Positions 54,359-62,877 are shown, counted from the first letter of the stretch. The stretch: DNA of 64,000 nt from Lyngbya confervoides BDU141951 (GCF_000817775.3 NZ_JTHE03000044.1:186001-250000), one strand, 5' to 3'. Notes: a model not told the origin generated them from the sequence alone. A program made the numbers and translations.

Positions 54359-56467
54359 TTAATTCTCGGCTTGCAGGAGCCAGCTGGAGATCACGTGGTC
54401 CGCTTCCACCTCCATCGGGTGGTGGGGAATAAACGGATAGAAGTCCTTCAGTTGCTGATAAATGGTATCTGTCAGATGAATGGAGTTTTTGCTGCCTAAT
54501 TCGCGCATCTTAAAGGCAATATTGACGGTATCGCCCCAAAGGTCGTAAATAAATTTGCTCTTTCCCACGATTCCCGCCACCACGGCCCCAGAATGAACGC
54601 CAATTTGAATCTCGAGCTGCGTCTGATGGGTGCGGTTGAAGACCTGGACTACGCGAATCATATCCAGCCCAAAATCAAGGACGCGTTTCATGTGATCGAT
54701 GCGGGGGATAGAGAGCCCGCCCACGGCCATGTAGCCACTGCCAATGGTCTTGACTTTTTCAATGCCGTAGCGGTCAATGGCCTCATCAAAGGTGGTCACC
54801 AGCTGATTGAGCATCGCGACGCTGTCTTCGGCTGAGCGGCAGTCACACAAATGGGCAAACCCAACCAGGTCGGCGAATAAAACGGTAACGTTAGGATGGT
54901 GGTCGGCAATCTGGACTTCTCCCTGCTTGAGACGCTTGGCGATGGGGCTAGGCAAGATACTCAAGAGTAGAGTTTCATTTTCCTGGCTTTTTTGGTTAAG
55001 AAGTTGGGTTTTCTGGCGTAAATGTCCCACCATTTCATTGAAGGCGGTGGCTAAATCCTTGAATTCATCCTGCGTCTCCAGATGAATTTGCGTATCGAGC
55101 TGTCCCTTCTCCAGCTTTTTAAAGCCCTCCTGTAAGGTTTTAATGGGGCGGACAATCAGGTGAGAGAGCATGAGCGCCAAAATCGTAATGGCCAGCACAA
55201 TAATGGCTGTGGAGATAAAGACCTGTTTTTGAAACTGGCGAATGGGCGCAAAGACCTCATCTTCGTTGATTTCAGCAATGACTCCCCAGTTCAACCCTGG
55301 AAGATCAAGGGGAGAAAAGGAGCTCAGCACCGACACATTGCGGTAGTCACGGATAATCTGGGTGCCCTGCTTTCCGGCTAAGGCTAGGCTGGCTGAATCG
55401 GTGTTGACCTGTTGTTGGAGAATGGTGGTGTTCAGGCGTTTGATTTTGTCAATCTGGCTGGGAGGGGTTCCAATGGCCTGCAGGGATTGGAAATACTGAT
55501 CCGCTGATTCCAGAAAAAACCGCGAGTCCGATCGCATCAGGGAGTCTGGACCCACCAGGTAGGTTTCTCCGGTTTTTCCCAGTCCAGCATTGTTCCATTG
55601 TTGCCGGTAAGTCATCACCTGGTTAATGGGGGCCGATGAAATTTGAATGGCCAGCACGCCGATAAAAGTTCCCTCAAAAAAAATGGGAGTGGCAATGATC
55701 GCTGCCGGCTCATTAAAGGAAGGTCGATAGGGCTGATAGTCAGCCACTGCAATGTAGCCCGGTGTACGCTCTTGTAACGCTGCGTTGAAGGCCTGGGCCA
55801 GAACGCTATTCTCCAGAGGGCCAGATTTTAAATTGGTGGCAAAGTCGACTCCCTTGTACACCGTGTACAGGACATTTCCCTCTGGATCAATCAAGAATAA
55901 ATCTTCATGCTCAAATTCATCATTGAAGTTGCGCAGAAAGGGATGAAAGGTGCGATGGACTTGACTGTAAAGGCTGCCATCCCCTGGGTCTACAATCTTT
56001 GCTTTTTCATCAAAGTCATTGGATTGAATGGTGTAGTGGTATTGCAAATACTGTTGCGTTGAAGTCAGGGGTTCGTAGGTTTTGGCGATCGGCTCCCCTT
56101 GGACATTGGGTTTGAGCTTGGGAATAAATTGCCCCTGATAGTATTGGCTAATGGCTGTGGCATAGGTTGAATTGGGCGATCGCTCCTTGAGCGCTGCATA
56201 GGACTGGTTGAATCGGGTGAGGGCCGTGACGGTGGTGGGATTTTCCGCAAATGAGAGGACCTGTCGATTGACCTCTTGGAAATAGTTTTCAATCGACTGA
56301 CTGGTGGTGAATCGCAAGCTGGCAAGCTGATTGTGAATGCTGTTGCTCAGGGCCTGCTTGCCGCTACGATATCCAATGAAGGCGATGACCAAAATGGAGC
56401 TAATGCTGACCGCAAGCAAAACCAGCGTCAACTTGGATTGAATACTGAGCTTCTTGAGCAAATTCAT
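54359..56467 (-). CDS. Membrane receptor with class III nucleotide cyclase domain, key residues altered
   Basis: The 702-residue receptor starts at ATG 56467. It has one helix (about 11-33) and a large dCache-like extracellular part (about 34-412). A second helix (about 414-436), HAMP (about 437-490) and a cyclase domain (about 525-690) follow. Conserved residues are Asp533 (FADLVGF, first metal), Lys573 and Asp642 (adenine-type specificity) and Asn649. The second metal Asp is Ser577 (KTIGSGYM) and the transition-state Arg is Lys653 (NIAFKM). So cyclase activity is doubtful; ATP preference would be predicted if active. The MscS-CNB gene follows 29 bp later. Confidence 0.9.
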   Translation of the reverse strand: MNLLKKLSIQSKLTLVLLAVSISSILVIAFIGYRSGKQALSNSIHNQLASLRFTTSQSIENYFQEVNRQVLSFAENPTTVTALTRFNQSYAALKERSPNSTYATAISQYYQGQFIPKLKPNVQGEPIAKTYEPLTSTQQYLQYHYTIQSNDFDEKAKIVDPGDGSLYSQVHRTFHPFLRNFNDEFEHEDLFLIDPEGNVLYTVYKGVDFATNLKSGPLENSVLAQAFNAALQERTPGYIAVADYQPYRPSFNEPAAIIATPIFFEGTFIGVLAIQISSAPINQVMTYRQQWNNAGLGKTGETYLVGPDSLMRSDSRFFLESADQYFQSLQAIGTPPSQIDKIKRLNTTILQQQVNTDSASLALAGKQGTQIIRDYRNVSVLSSFSPLDLPGLNWGVIAEINEDEVFAPIRQFQKQVFISTAIIVLAITILALMLSHLIVRPIKTLQEGFKKLEKGQLDTQIHLETQDEFKDLATAFNEMVGHLRQKTQLLNQKSQENETLLLSILPSPIAKRLKQGEVQIADHHPNVTVLFADLVGFAHLCDCRSAEDSVAMLNQLVTTFDEAIDRYGIEKVKTIGSGYMAVGGLSIPRIDHMKRVLDFGLDMIRVVQVFNRTHQTQLEIQIGVHSGAVVAGIVGKSKFIYDLWGDTVNIAFKMRELGSKNSIHLTDTIYQQLKDFYPFIPHHPMEVEADHVISSWLLQAEN

Positions 56468-56586
56468 GGTCCCTGGGCTAGGATCTGATCAACTATGGCA
56501 CAGATTACTGCCCGAGGATAGTCTGCCAAGGAGACGGTCTAGCTCTGGATCGGCAATGATCCTGCGTCTCCAAATCGTTCGATCTT

Positions 56587-56631
56587 GCATCCATGGAACC
56601 ATGATCTCATGATCTGGCAGGTGATGGATGC
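56587..56631. promoter_or_regulatory. Inverted repeat around an 8-bp tandem repeat, cyclase-trmJ spacer
   Basis: GCATCCAT (56587-56594) pairs with ATGGATGC (56624-56631). Within the loop CATGATCT occurs twice in tandem (56600-56607, 56608-56615). This divergent spacer must hold promoters for the cyclase and trmJ genes. Confidence 0.45.
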
Positions 56632-56745
56632 AGTGTGTGGATAGTGATTCAGGGAGTGTGCAGAGCGCTGAAGCGAGAGGATGGAGAGGGCAGAGGGCGA
56701 AGTTTGATAGGATAGGCCATGCGGTGTTACAGGGTTTGAGACAAA

Positions 56746-57504
56746 ATGATCCAAGTTTCCTTTGTCTTGGTGGAACCTCAGGATGAGAGAAATGTTGGAT
56801 CCGTCGCTCGGGCGATGAAAACCATGGGCTATGAGGATTTAAGGTTGGTTCGCCCCCACTGTGATCCCCTGGGCGAGAAAGCTCGGGTACTCGCCCACGG
56901 ATCGGTGGAGATCTTGCAATCTGCCCAAATCTATCGCACGCTGCCCGAGGCGCTCAGCCAGGTTGATTTTGCCTGCGCCACCACAGCCAGGCATCGGCTG
57001 ACCAAGTATCACTACACGTCGGTGCGTGAGCTGCCGCAGCGACTTCAGGAAAAACAAGCCTGGATCTCCAGGGTGGCCCTGGTGTTTGGGTCTGAGCGAT
57101 CAGGCTTGAGCAATCAAGATATCGCCCTGTGTGATTTGGTGACCACCATTCCCCAGGCCACTCTATCGCCCTCGCTTAATTTAGCTCAGGCGGTGATGGT
57201 TTGCGCCTTTGTGTTGTCTGAGTCGCACACCGCAGTTCAAATTAAAGATCAGCGGATCAATGGTCAATCCATGCCGATGAATCAATATGCAGCCCTAAGA
57301 TCCTCCACCCTCCGCCTAATGCATCGCATTGGCCTGGCAGATCGCTATCAAAGCTGGGTCATTAAGGGCTTGGGTCGTCTTGGCTATGAGGATTTATATC
57401 TGCTGCACCGGATTCGCTCGTTTATGGAGCGAAAGCTAGATGAGCTTGAGGGAAAAGCGGCCTCCTTTCCTCCTGAAGACGGCAAGGGGCATCGAGGATC
57501 TTGA
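56746..57504 (+). CDS. trmJ: tRNA (cytidine/uridine-2'-O-)-methyltransferase TrmJ-like (SpoU/SPOUT)
   Basis: The 252-residue SPOUT methyltransferase shows the trefoil-knot motifs NVGSVARAMKTMGY near the N-terminus and VFGSERSGLSNQDI and LSPSLNLAQAVMV further on, which bind S-adenosylmethionine. The C-terminal helical part (RLMHRIGLADRYQSWVIKGL) fits TrmJ, which methylates position 32 of some tRNAs. The ATG at 56746 is clear. It is followed 10 bp later by trmO, another tRNA methyltransferase gene. Confidence 0.92.
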   Translation: MIQVSFVLVEPQDERNVGSVARAMKTMGYEDLRLVRPHCDPLGEKARVLAHGSVEILQSAQIYRTLPEALSQVDFACATTARHRLTKYHYTSVRELPQRLQEKQAWISRVALVFGSERSGLSNQDIALCDLVTTIPQATLSPSLNLAQAVMVCAFVLSESHTAVQIKDQRINGQSMPMNQYAALRSSTLRLMHRIGLADRYQSWVIKGLGRLGYEDLYLLHRIRSFMERKLDELEGKAASFPPEDGKGHRGS

Positions 57505-57514
57505 GGGGGCTGGA

Positions 57515-58237
57515 ATGCAGGTTGATCCCATTGCCTATATTCGTTCCTGTTACCCGGATCGCTTTGGAATTCCTCGCCAAGCAGGGCTGGTGCCCATGGC
57601 TGAAGCAGAAATTGTATTTGCGGCAACGGAGGAGAACAAACTGGCGCTGCGTGGCCTTGAGGAGTTTTCCCATGTGTGGGTGTTATTTTGGTTTCATCAG
57701 CAGCGCTATCGGCAATGGAAGCCCCTGGTCAAGCCGCCGCGCTTGGGGGGAAAGGTGGGGGTCGGGGTTTACGCCACGCGCAGCCCCAATCGTCCAAATC
57801 CGTTGGGGATGAGCGTGGTCCGCCTGGTGGGCCTATCGCTTCGGCCTCAGGAAATTGTTCTGGAGATCCGGGGCGGGGACTTTCTCGATCAAACGCCGGT
57901 GATTGATCTCAAACCCTACGTTGCCTATGCCGATCGCATTGAGGCTGCTCAGAGTGCCTGGGCCACGCCCCCTGCCCCTGCCATGGCAGTTCAATGGCGA
58001 CCTGAGGCCCTGGCCCAGCTGCAGCGCTGTGGGCGATGGGGCTATCTTCAGGCTCTCATTGAGGCCACGGTAGGCCAAGATCCGCGACCTGCATACGAGC
58101 GAGGGAAAGATGGCACGCCAGGTCAACAGTGGCATATGCAGATTGCCACGGTGGAGATTGCCTGGATGGTGGAGCAGGGGCAAGCCACCATTGTTGATTT
58201 ACATCCTGCCCCTGGGTCAGAGGCTACTGTGGAATAA
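57515..58237 (+). CDS. trmO: tRNA (N6-threonylcarbamoyladenosine(37)-N6)-methyltransferase TrmO
   Basis: The protein is a TsaA/VirR-type fold (about 1-135) plus a C-terminal part (about 140-240). The ATG at 57515 gives 240 residues; GAGGGGG lies just upstream. Family blocks are DPIAYIRSCYPDRFGIPRQA, HVWVLFWFHQQRYR, TRSPNRPNPLGMSVVRL, and DQTPVIDLKPYVAYADRI, which form the SAM site. It methylates t6A37 in tRNA-Thr in E. coli. Its end overlaps the convergent helicase gene by 14 bp. Confidence 0.94.
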   Translation: MQVDPIAYIRSCYPDRFGIPRQAGLVPMAEAEIVFAATEENKLALRGLEEFSHVWVLFWFHQQRYRQWKPLVKPPRLGGKVGVGVYATRSPNRPNPLGMSVVRLVGLSLRPQEIVLEIRGGDFLDQTPVIDLKPYVAYADRIEAAQSAWATPPAPAMAVQWRPEALAQLQRCGRWGYLQALIEATVGQDPRPAYERGKDGTPGQQWHMQIATVEIAWMVEQGQATIVDLHPAPGSEATVE

Positions 58238-59534
58238 ACAGACGCCGGGCCGCCCGCGTAACGGCTACGTAGTAGAGCTGGTTGCGTTCAGTGACCCGGC
58301 GGTTCAGCCGCAGGTTTGGCCAATCAATAAATACATCTTGAAAGGTGGATCCTTGGCTTTTGTGCACGGTTAGGCAGTAGGAATAGTGTACTTCGTGGAA
58401 GCGTTGCTTCAGGCTCCAGAATAAACGCCATTCCCGAGCCGCCGCTAGGTGTTGAAGCTGGGTTTTCAATCGCGGCGCTTCCGCCTCGTGCAGCACCTGA
58501 AGCTGCCGCATCTGGCCTGTTTCGGTTTCCACCTCCAAATGCCAAACTTGCCATTGATCCACCTGTCCAGGGGTAATGTCTAGCACCTGGCATTCCTCGG
58601 AGGTTTGTAAAATGATGCTCTCATCCTGGAGGCAGGGGGAGTGGGCAATGAGTCGCTCTCCGACCACAAACCGCGCCAGGGTCGACCCATAGATGGCCTG
58701 ACGGATTTGCTGGTTGAGGTTTTGGACACGGTGATTGGTGTAGGCCAGGACTCTAACCTGATCTGGGTTTTCGGCATAGGTGGCACTTGTAAAGGCGCGT
58801 TGCAAAAGCTGTTCCCAGGTTGCCCGAGGCACCACAAACACCCCTTCGGTGTGGTTGGGGTTGGACTGGCTGACGGGGGACGGCAGTATCGGCTGGTCCA
58901 GCCGTTGGCGCACCGAGTCGGCCAGCAGGCCAATGGCCCCACCGTAGCGGACAACATCGGTCAGATCGAAGCGAGCATAGATCTGGTCAAAGCAAAGCGA
59001 TCGCGTTTCGTGAACCGGCGGCAGCTGAGCCGGATCGCCCACAAACAGCAGTTGGGTGGTGCAGGACAGATCTGAGATGGCCTGCACCAGCAGCAGCCAC
59101 ATTTCCTGGTTGATCATGGAGCATTCATCCACCACCACCAGTCGGTAGTAGTGGATCAAGGCCTTGCGCTGTGAATCTGCTGTGAAGTTTTGCTGACCGG
59201 TGTCCTTATCAATCACCGGACGTAGGCCCAAGAGCCGACAGCAGGTCATACAGTCCACCGCCAGATCCCAGCGATCGGCCATGGCGGCCAGCACCTTGGT
59301 GGCCTTGTTGCTCAGGGCTGTGAAGGCCACCCGACGGCGATCGCCCTGATGGCGCAGTCGAGTGAGCAAAGCCTGAAGCAGCGTGGTTTTCCCGGTGCCT
59401 GCGTACCCGGTCAGTAAAAAGATCCGCTCCTCGCTCTGGACAAAGGCCTCTAGGGCGGCTAACCCCGCCTGTTGCTGATCGCTGAGCACAAGGCCCGGAA
59501 GAATATCTGCGGATGCAGCCTGGGTGCAGGACAT
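58224..59534 (-). CDS. Dda/RecD-like superfamily 1B helicase
   Basis: The 436-residue helicase has Walker A in LLTGYAGTGKTTLLQ (43-51), Walker B in VVVDECSMI, FVGDPAQLPPV (motif III), and late motifs LTVHKSQGSTFQDV and YVAVTRAARRL. The size and single motor resemble phage T4 Dda and small RecD2-like helicases without long accessory domains. Role: probably 5'-3' DNA unwinding, inferred. It is alone on the minus strand, between trmO (overlap of 14 bp) and the MgtC-family gene (37 bp away). Confidence 0.9.
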   Translation of the reverse strand: MSCTQAASADILPGLVLSDQQQAGLAALEAFVQSEERIFLLTGYAGTGKTTLLQALLTRLRHQGDRRRVAFTALSNKATKVLAAMADRWDLAVDCMTCCRLLGLRPVIDKDTGQQNFTADSQRKALIHYYRLVVVDECSMINQEMWLLLVQAISDLSCTTQLLFVGDPAQLPPVHETRSLCFDQIYARFDLTDVVRYGGAIGLLADSVRQRLDQPILPSPVSQSNPNHTEGVFVVPRATWEQLLQRAFTSATYAENPDQVRVLAYTNHRVQNLNQQIRQAIYGSTLARFVVGERLIAHSPCLQDESIILQTSEECQVLDITPGQVDQWQVWHLEVETETGQMRQLQVLHEAEAPRLKTQLQHLAAAREWRLFWSLKQRFHEVHYSYCLTVHKSQGSTFQDVFIDWPNLRLNRRVTERNQLYYVAVTRAARRLFIPQ

Positions 59535-59570
59535 GGCATGAACCGGTGATTAGCCCCATGACAGGGCCGA

Positions 59571-60839
59571 TTATACCCTGCTGAAGCCAAAAACCACGAT
59601 GGCAGCGATGCCGCTCAGGGTGAGTGAGATGAGGAGGATGGACGCGCACCATCGCGCCAGCCGCCAGCCGCCAATAAACGTAGCCATCAGGGCCTTAACC
59701 ACGGTGTTCACCATGGCGGCAATCAAGATTCCCCCTGCTCCCACCTTGAGTGAGAGGCTCCCCTGGGTTGATTGCGCCAGGGAAAGGCTCACGGCGTCCA
59801 CATCGGTGATGCCGGAGATGGCCGAGAGCAGATAAATACCGGCTTCGCCAAACCAGTCTTCCACCGCCCGCACCAGCAAAAATAAGAGGGCTAGTACGCC
59901 TCCAAAAAAGATGGCGGACCCCAGCTCAATGGGATTGCGCAGATCCATGGGGGCTGCTGATTCCTTGTGCCGGGCGCCGAGGGCAATGAACACCGCCGCC
60001 ACCAAGGGAACGAGCGCTAAACAGGCCAGGGACGGAACCACCAGGGGCAATAGGGCGGTATTCACCACGCTCACCTCTAGGAGCACCCGCACTGCCATGA
60101 TGGCAGCAGCCAGAGAGATGCCAGCCCCCAGCACCGATACGGTACCCTGGCGCTTGCGGGCCATGCGCGCAAAGGACAGGGTTACAGCCGTGGAGGAAAC
60201 CAGCCCTCCGATGGCGCTGGTGGCCAGAAGTCCAACGCGATCGCCAAGGATGCGCATGGCAAAATAGCCGATGTAGGAAATGCCAGCAATCAGTAAGATC
60301 AGATAGCCAATGGTGCGGGGATTGAGGGCCTCCCACGGCCCCATATTCTGATTGGGAAGCAGGGGAAGGGCCACCGCCGCGATGACCAAAAGCTGCAGCG
60401 TCGCAACCCATTCCCGTCGCTCTAGCTTCAGCAGGGAGTGATGGATTTCCTGCTTAAAGCCCAGCAGCCCGGTGGTCACCACCGCAGAGGCGATGGCTTC
60501 GGCAATTAAGCCACTGCCCGCCATGGCGCCCAGACCGCAGGTGAGCAGCAGCGCCAACTCCGTGGTGATGCCAAACTCTCCCGTTGGCGAAAGCGTTAAT
60601 CCGTAGGATACAACCACCATTGCAACGACTCCTAGAAAGGTTACGCCGAGAATCCAAGCGCCTAAACTGCCAGATAAGACTGCGCCGAGGCTCCCGATCA
60701 CCGCGACAAGGGCAAAGCTCCGGACCCCGGCGACTTGTAAATCTTCTGGTTCGTCTTGATGATGCAGTTCCCGCTCCAGGCCGATAATTAACCCGATACA
60801 CAGTCCCACAGCCAGACGAATCATAATGGCTTGATTCAT
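59571..60839 (-). CDS. MgtC/SapB-family membrane protein with DUF4010
   Basis: The ATG at 60839 gives 423 residues (a longer frame to 60914 adds an unlikely leader). The N-terminal third is the MgtC/SapB-type helical part (LAVGLCIGLIIGLERELHHQ, RSFALVAVIGSLGAVLSG). The remaining 280 residues are the multi-helix DUF4010 part (LLPNQNMGPWEALNPRTIGY, ISGITDVDAVSLSLA). About 10-12 membrane helices. The combination is known in bacteria, with transport or stress roles proposed but unproven. The gene is not next to a magnesium transporter. Confidence 0.88.
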   Translation of the reverse strand: MNQAIMIRLAVGLCIGLIIGLERELHHQDEPEDLQVAGVRSFALVAVIGSLGAVLSGSLGAWILGVTFLGVVAMVVVSYGLTLSPTGEFGITTELALLLTCGLGAMAGSGLIAEAIASAVVTTGLLGFKQEIHHSLLKLERREWVATLQLLVIAAVALPLLPNQNMGPWEALNPRTIGYLILLIAGISYIGYFAMRILGDRVGLLATSAIGGLVSSTAVTLSFARMARKRQGTVSVLGAGISLAAAIMAVRVLLEVSVVNTALLPLVVPSLACLALVPLVAAVFIALGARHKESAAPMDLRNPIELGSAIFFGGVLALLFLLVRAVEDWFGEAGIYLLSAISGITDVDAVSLSLAQSTQGSLSLKVGAGGILIAAMVNTVVKALMATFIGGWRLARWCASILLISLTLSGIAAIVVFGFSRV

Positions 60840-60870
60840 GGCGGTTTTTCCCAAGCTACTGGCGTTAGCT

Positions 60871-61842
60871 TCATTGTTGCATCTTTCCACAGCGGGGCTG
60901 TTGGGGTCTGTCAAAGGGTAGAGTCTGGGATTTTTTTTCCTCAGTGCCTGCCCAGGGTGGGGTGGTAAACCAGTCCTGGAGAAAGGCGATCAGGCACTGA
61001 ATTTTGCGCGAAAGCTGACGATTGGGCGGATAGCACAGGGAGGCGGTCAGGGGGGGAGGCCGATGGTCTGCCAACAGTTCCACCAGGGCACCGGTGCGGA
61101 GGGCATCCCCCAGCAAAAAGGTGGGCAGGAAGGCAATGCCCAATCCTGCCAGCGCAGCCTCTCGGAGCAGTTCCCCATTGTTGGCTGCATAGCGGCAGGG
61201 CACTTTGAGGGCGCTGGGATGGCGATCGCCAAAGGTCCAAAGCTGGGGGGTGGTGAAATGGCCATAGTGCAGGCCCTGATGCTGACGCAGATCCTGCGGA
61301 TGGAGGGGAGTGCCCTGGGCTTCCAGATAGTGAGGAGAGGCGCAGAAGATCCGGTGAATGGGCACCAGCGGCTGGGTCACCAGGGCTGAATCGTGGGGGG
61401 GGGACGAAATGCGCAGGGTGAGGTCAAACCCTTCCTCAATGAGATCCACAAAGCGATCGCTCAGGGTCAGCTCCAAGGTCAGGTTCGGGTACTGTGCCAG
61501 AAAGGCCGCAACTGCAGGAGCGAGGTGTAAGGTTCCAAAGGACATGGGCGCATTCAGCCGCAGTCTGCCCTTCGGTTCGGACTGGACCTGGGCAACGGCG
61601 AGATCCGCCGCCTCCACCTCCGCTAGTAGGGCCAGACAGCGTTCATGGTAGGCGCGGCCCACATCGGTGGGGCTAACGCGGCGAGTAGTGCGCTGCAAAA
61701 GCTGCACCCCCAACTGGGCCTCAAGCTGCAACACCAGTTTGTTGACCACAGATCGCGACAGCCCGAGATGGCGTCCTGCCGCAGCAAAGCCTTGATGATT
61801 CACAACTTCGGTAAAAACGCGCATGGCTTCTAGTTTGTCCAT
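60871..61842 (-). CDS. LysR-family transcriptional regulator
   Basis: The ATG at 61842 gives 323 residues (upstream frame to 61875 is less likely). The N-terminal winged helix-turn-helix (MDKLEAMRVFTEVVNHQGFA... GLSRSVVNKLVLQLEAQLGV) is intact, followed by the LysR effector-binding domain (about 90-300). It is divergent from a pirin gene, a frequent LysR-target arrangement, and the shared 274-bp region contains good inverted repeats, so it may regulate pirin and itself. The last 25 residues are polar. Confidence 0.93.
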   Translation of the reverse strand: MDKLEAMRVFTEVVNHQGFAAAGRHLGLSRSVVNKLVLQLEAQLGVQLLQRTTRRVSPTDVGRAYHERCLALLAEVEAADLAVAQVQSEPKGRLRLNAPMSFGTLHLAPAVAAFLAQYPNLTLELTLSDRFVDLIEEGFDLTLRISSPPHDSALVTQPLVPIHRIFCASPHYLEAQGTPLHPQDLRQHQGLHYGHFTTPQLWTFGDRHPSALKVPCRYAANNGELLREAALAGLGIAFLPTFLLGDALRTGALVELLADHRPPPLTASLCYPPNRQLSRKIQCLIAFLQDWFTTPPWAGTEEKKSQTLPFDRPQQPRCGKMQQ

Positions 61843-61851
61843 CTTGCTGCC

Positions 61852-61862
61852 TATGAATTGAC
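61852..61862. promoter_or_regulatory. Left half of a long-range inverted repeat in the LysR-pirin spacer
   Basis: TATGAATTGAC (61852-61862) is the exact reverse complement of GTCAATTCATA at 62031-62041. The two copies face each other across 168 bp. The left copy is 9 bp before the LysR start. Confidence 0.6.
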
Positions 61863-61998
61863 ATTGAGGGGGCAATTGAGGGGGGTGAGAGGGGGAGAGA
61901 GGGGATTCTCCGCGCCGGATCTCAAGGTTGCCCTATCTCTAGGACCCCGCCACCCCCAGCGGCGCCGAACCAATTAGTTGTTTTACGGCGACAATCTG

Positions 61999-62004
61999 TA
62001 TACT
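61999..62004 (+). promoter_or_regulatory. Possible -10 element for the pirin gene
   Basis: TATACT is at 61999-62004. Upstream TTGTTT (61978-61983; 15-bp spacing) or TTAGTT (61975-61980; 18-bp) could serve as a -35 element. It is a weak call made by position only. Confidence 0.3.
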
Positions 62005-62030
62005 TTTTAGCTTATTGTATTTTATGTGAG

Positions 62031-62069
62031 GTCAATTCATAATGAAGTCAAGTTCAACTTCCTTGAACT
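62031..62069. promoter_or_regulatory. Candidate LysR operator sites upstream of the pirin gene
   Basis: GTCAATTCATA (62031-62041) is the right half of the long-range repeat. AGTTCAA (62051-62057) and TTGAACT (62063-62069) form a 7-bp inverted repeat with a 5-nt spacer. Both lie between the likely promoter and the pirin start at 62117, so binding could repress transcription. Confidence 0.55.
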
Positions 62070-62116
62070 CATCGGAACTGACCGGTGCTTTTATTGTGAA
62101 TCTCAGGAGGCTATCC

Positions 62117-62830
62117 ATGTTTAGGATTCGGCGATCGCAGGATCGGGGAATGACCCATTTCCACTGGTTAGAGAGTCACCATACCTTCTCCTTCGGCCAC
62201 TACTTTGACCCCCAATTCATGGGGTTTGGACCGCTGCGGGTGATTAATGAAGATCGCGTGCTTCCGGGCGAGGGCTTTGCGACCCACAGTCACCAGAACA
62301 TGGAAATCATCACCTATGTGCTTTCGGGCCAGTTGGAACATCGAGATAGTCTTGGCAACGGCTCGGTGATGGTGCCGGGAGAGGTGCAGCGAATGTCGGC
62401 GGGGACCGGGATTTCCCACAGTGAATACAATCCTTCCCCAACCGAAGGCGTGCATTTGCTGCAGATTTGGATCGTGCCCGACCGCCAGGGACTCCCCCCT
62501 AGCTATGAACAGCGGCATTTTGATATTCAGCAGCAGCCCGGCACCCTGCATCTGGTGGGATCTCCGGATGGGCGAGGTGGATCGCTGACCATTCATCAGA
62601 ATGTCCATCTCTATGCCGGACGCCTGAGGGCCCAGCAGTCAGTGGTGCATCAACCCGCAGGCGATCGCCAGATCTGGATTCAGGTGACGCAGGGATCGGT
62701 GCAAATCCCTGGCGCGCACTTGGAAGCAGGCGATGGGGTGGCCCTCATCCCTACCGAAGCGATCACGCTGCAAAGCCAGAGTGACGAGAGTGAAGTGTTG
62801 CTGTTTGATCTCGCTGGCAGCGCCGCCTGA
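62117..62830 (+). CDS. Pirin family protein
   Basis: The ATG at 62117 gives 237 residues and has AGGAGG eight bases upstream; longer frames lack it. The protein has two cupin domains. The first contains the metal site THSHQNMEIITYVLSGQLEH and MSAGTGISHSEYN; the second is poorer. E. coli YhhW-type pirins have quercetinase activity; others act as redox sensors. The LysR gene is divergent from it. An 11-bp direct repeat sits at its stop codon. Confidence 0.92.
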   Translation: MFRIRRSQDRGMTHFHWLESHHTFSFGHYFDPQFMGFGPLRVINEDRVLPGEGFATHSHQNMEIITYVLSGQLEHRDSLGNGSVMVPGEVQRMSAGTGISHSEYNPSPTEGVHLLQIWIVPDRQGLPPSYEQRHFDIQQQPGTLHLVGSPDGRGGSLTIHQNVHLYAGRLRAQQSVVHQPAGDRQIWIQVTQGSVQIPGAHLEAGDGVALIPTEAITLQSQSDESEVLLFDLAGSAA

Positions 62831-62854
62831 AGTTGGCTTCGCTTGAAGTTGGCT
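62828..62854. repeat. 11-bp direct repeat at the pirin stop
   Basis: TGAAGTTGGCT occurs at 62828-62838 and 62844-62854 (16-bp period). The first copy includes the pirin stop codon. Confidence 0.8.
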
Positions 62855-62877
62855 CCGCCTGGAAGATGCCTGCCGCC

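Noticed and set aside
59599-60267. Plus-strand frames through the MgtC-family gene
   Set aside because: They are shadows of the minus-strand membrane protein; the Met/Ala/Arg/Thr-rich sequence is typical of such frames.
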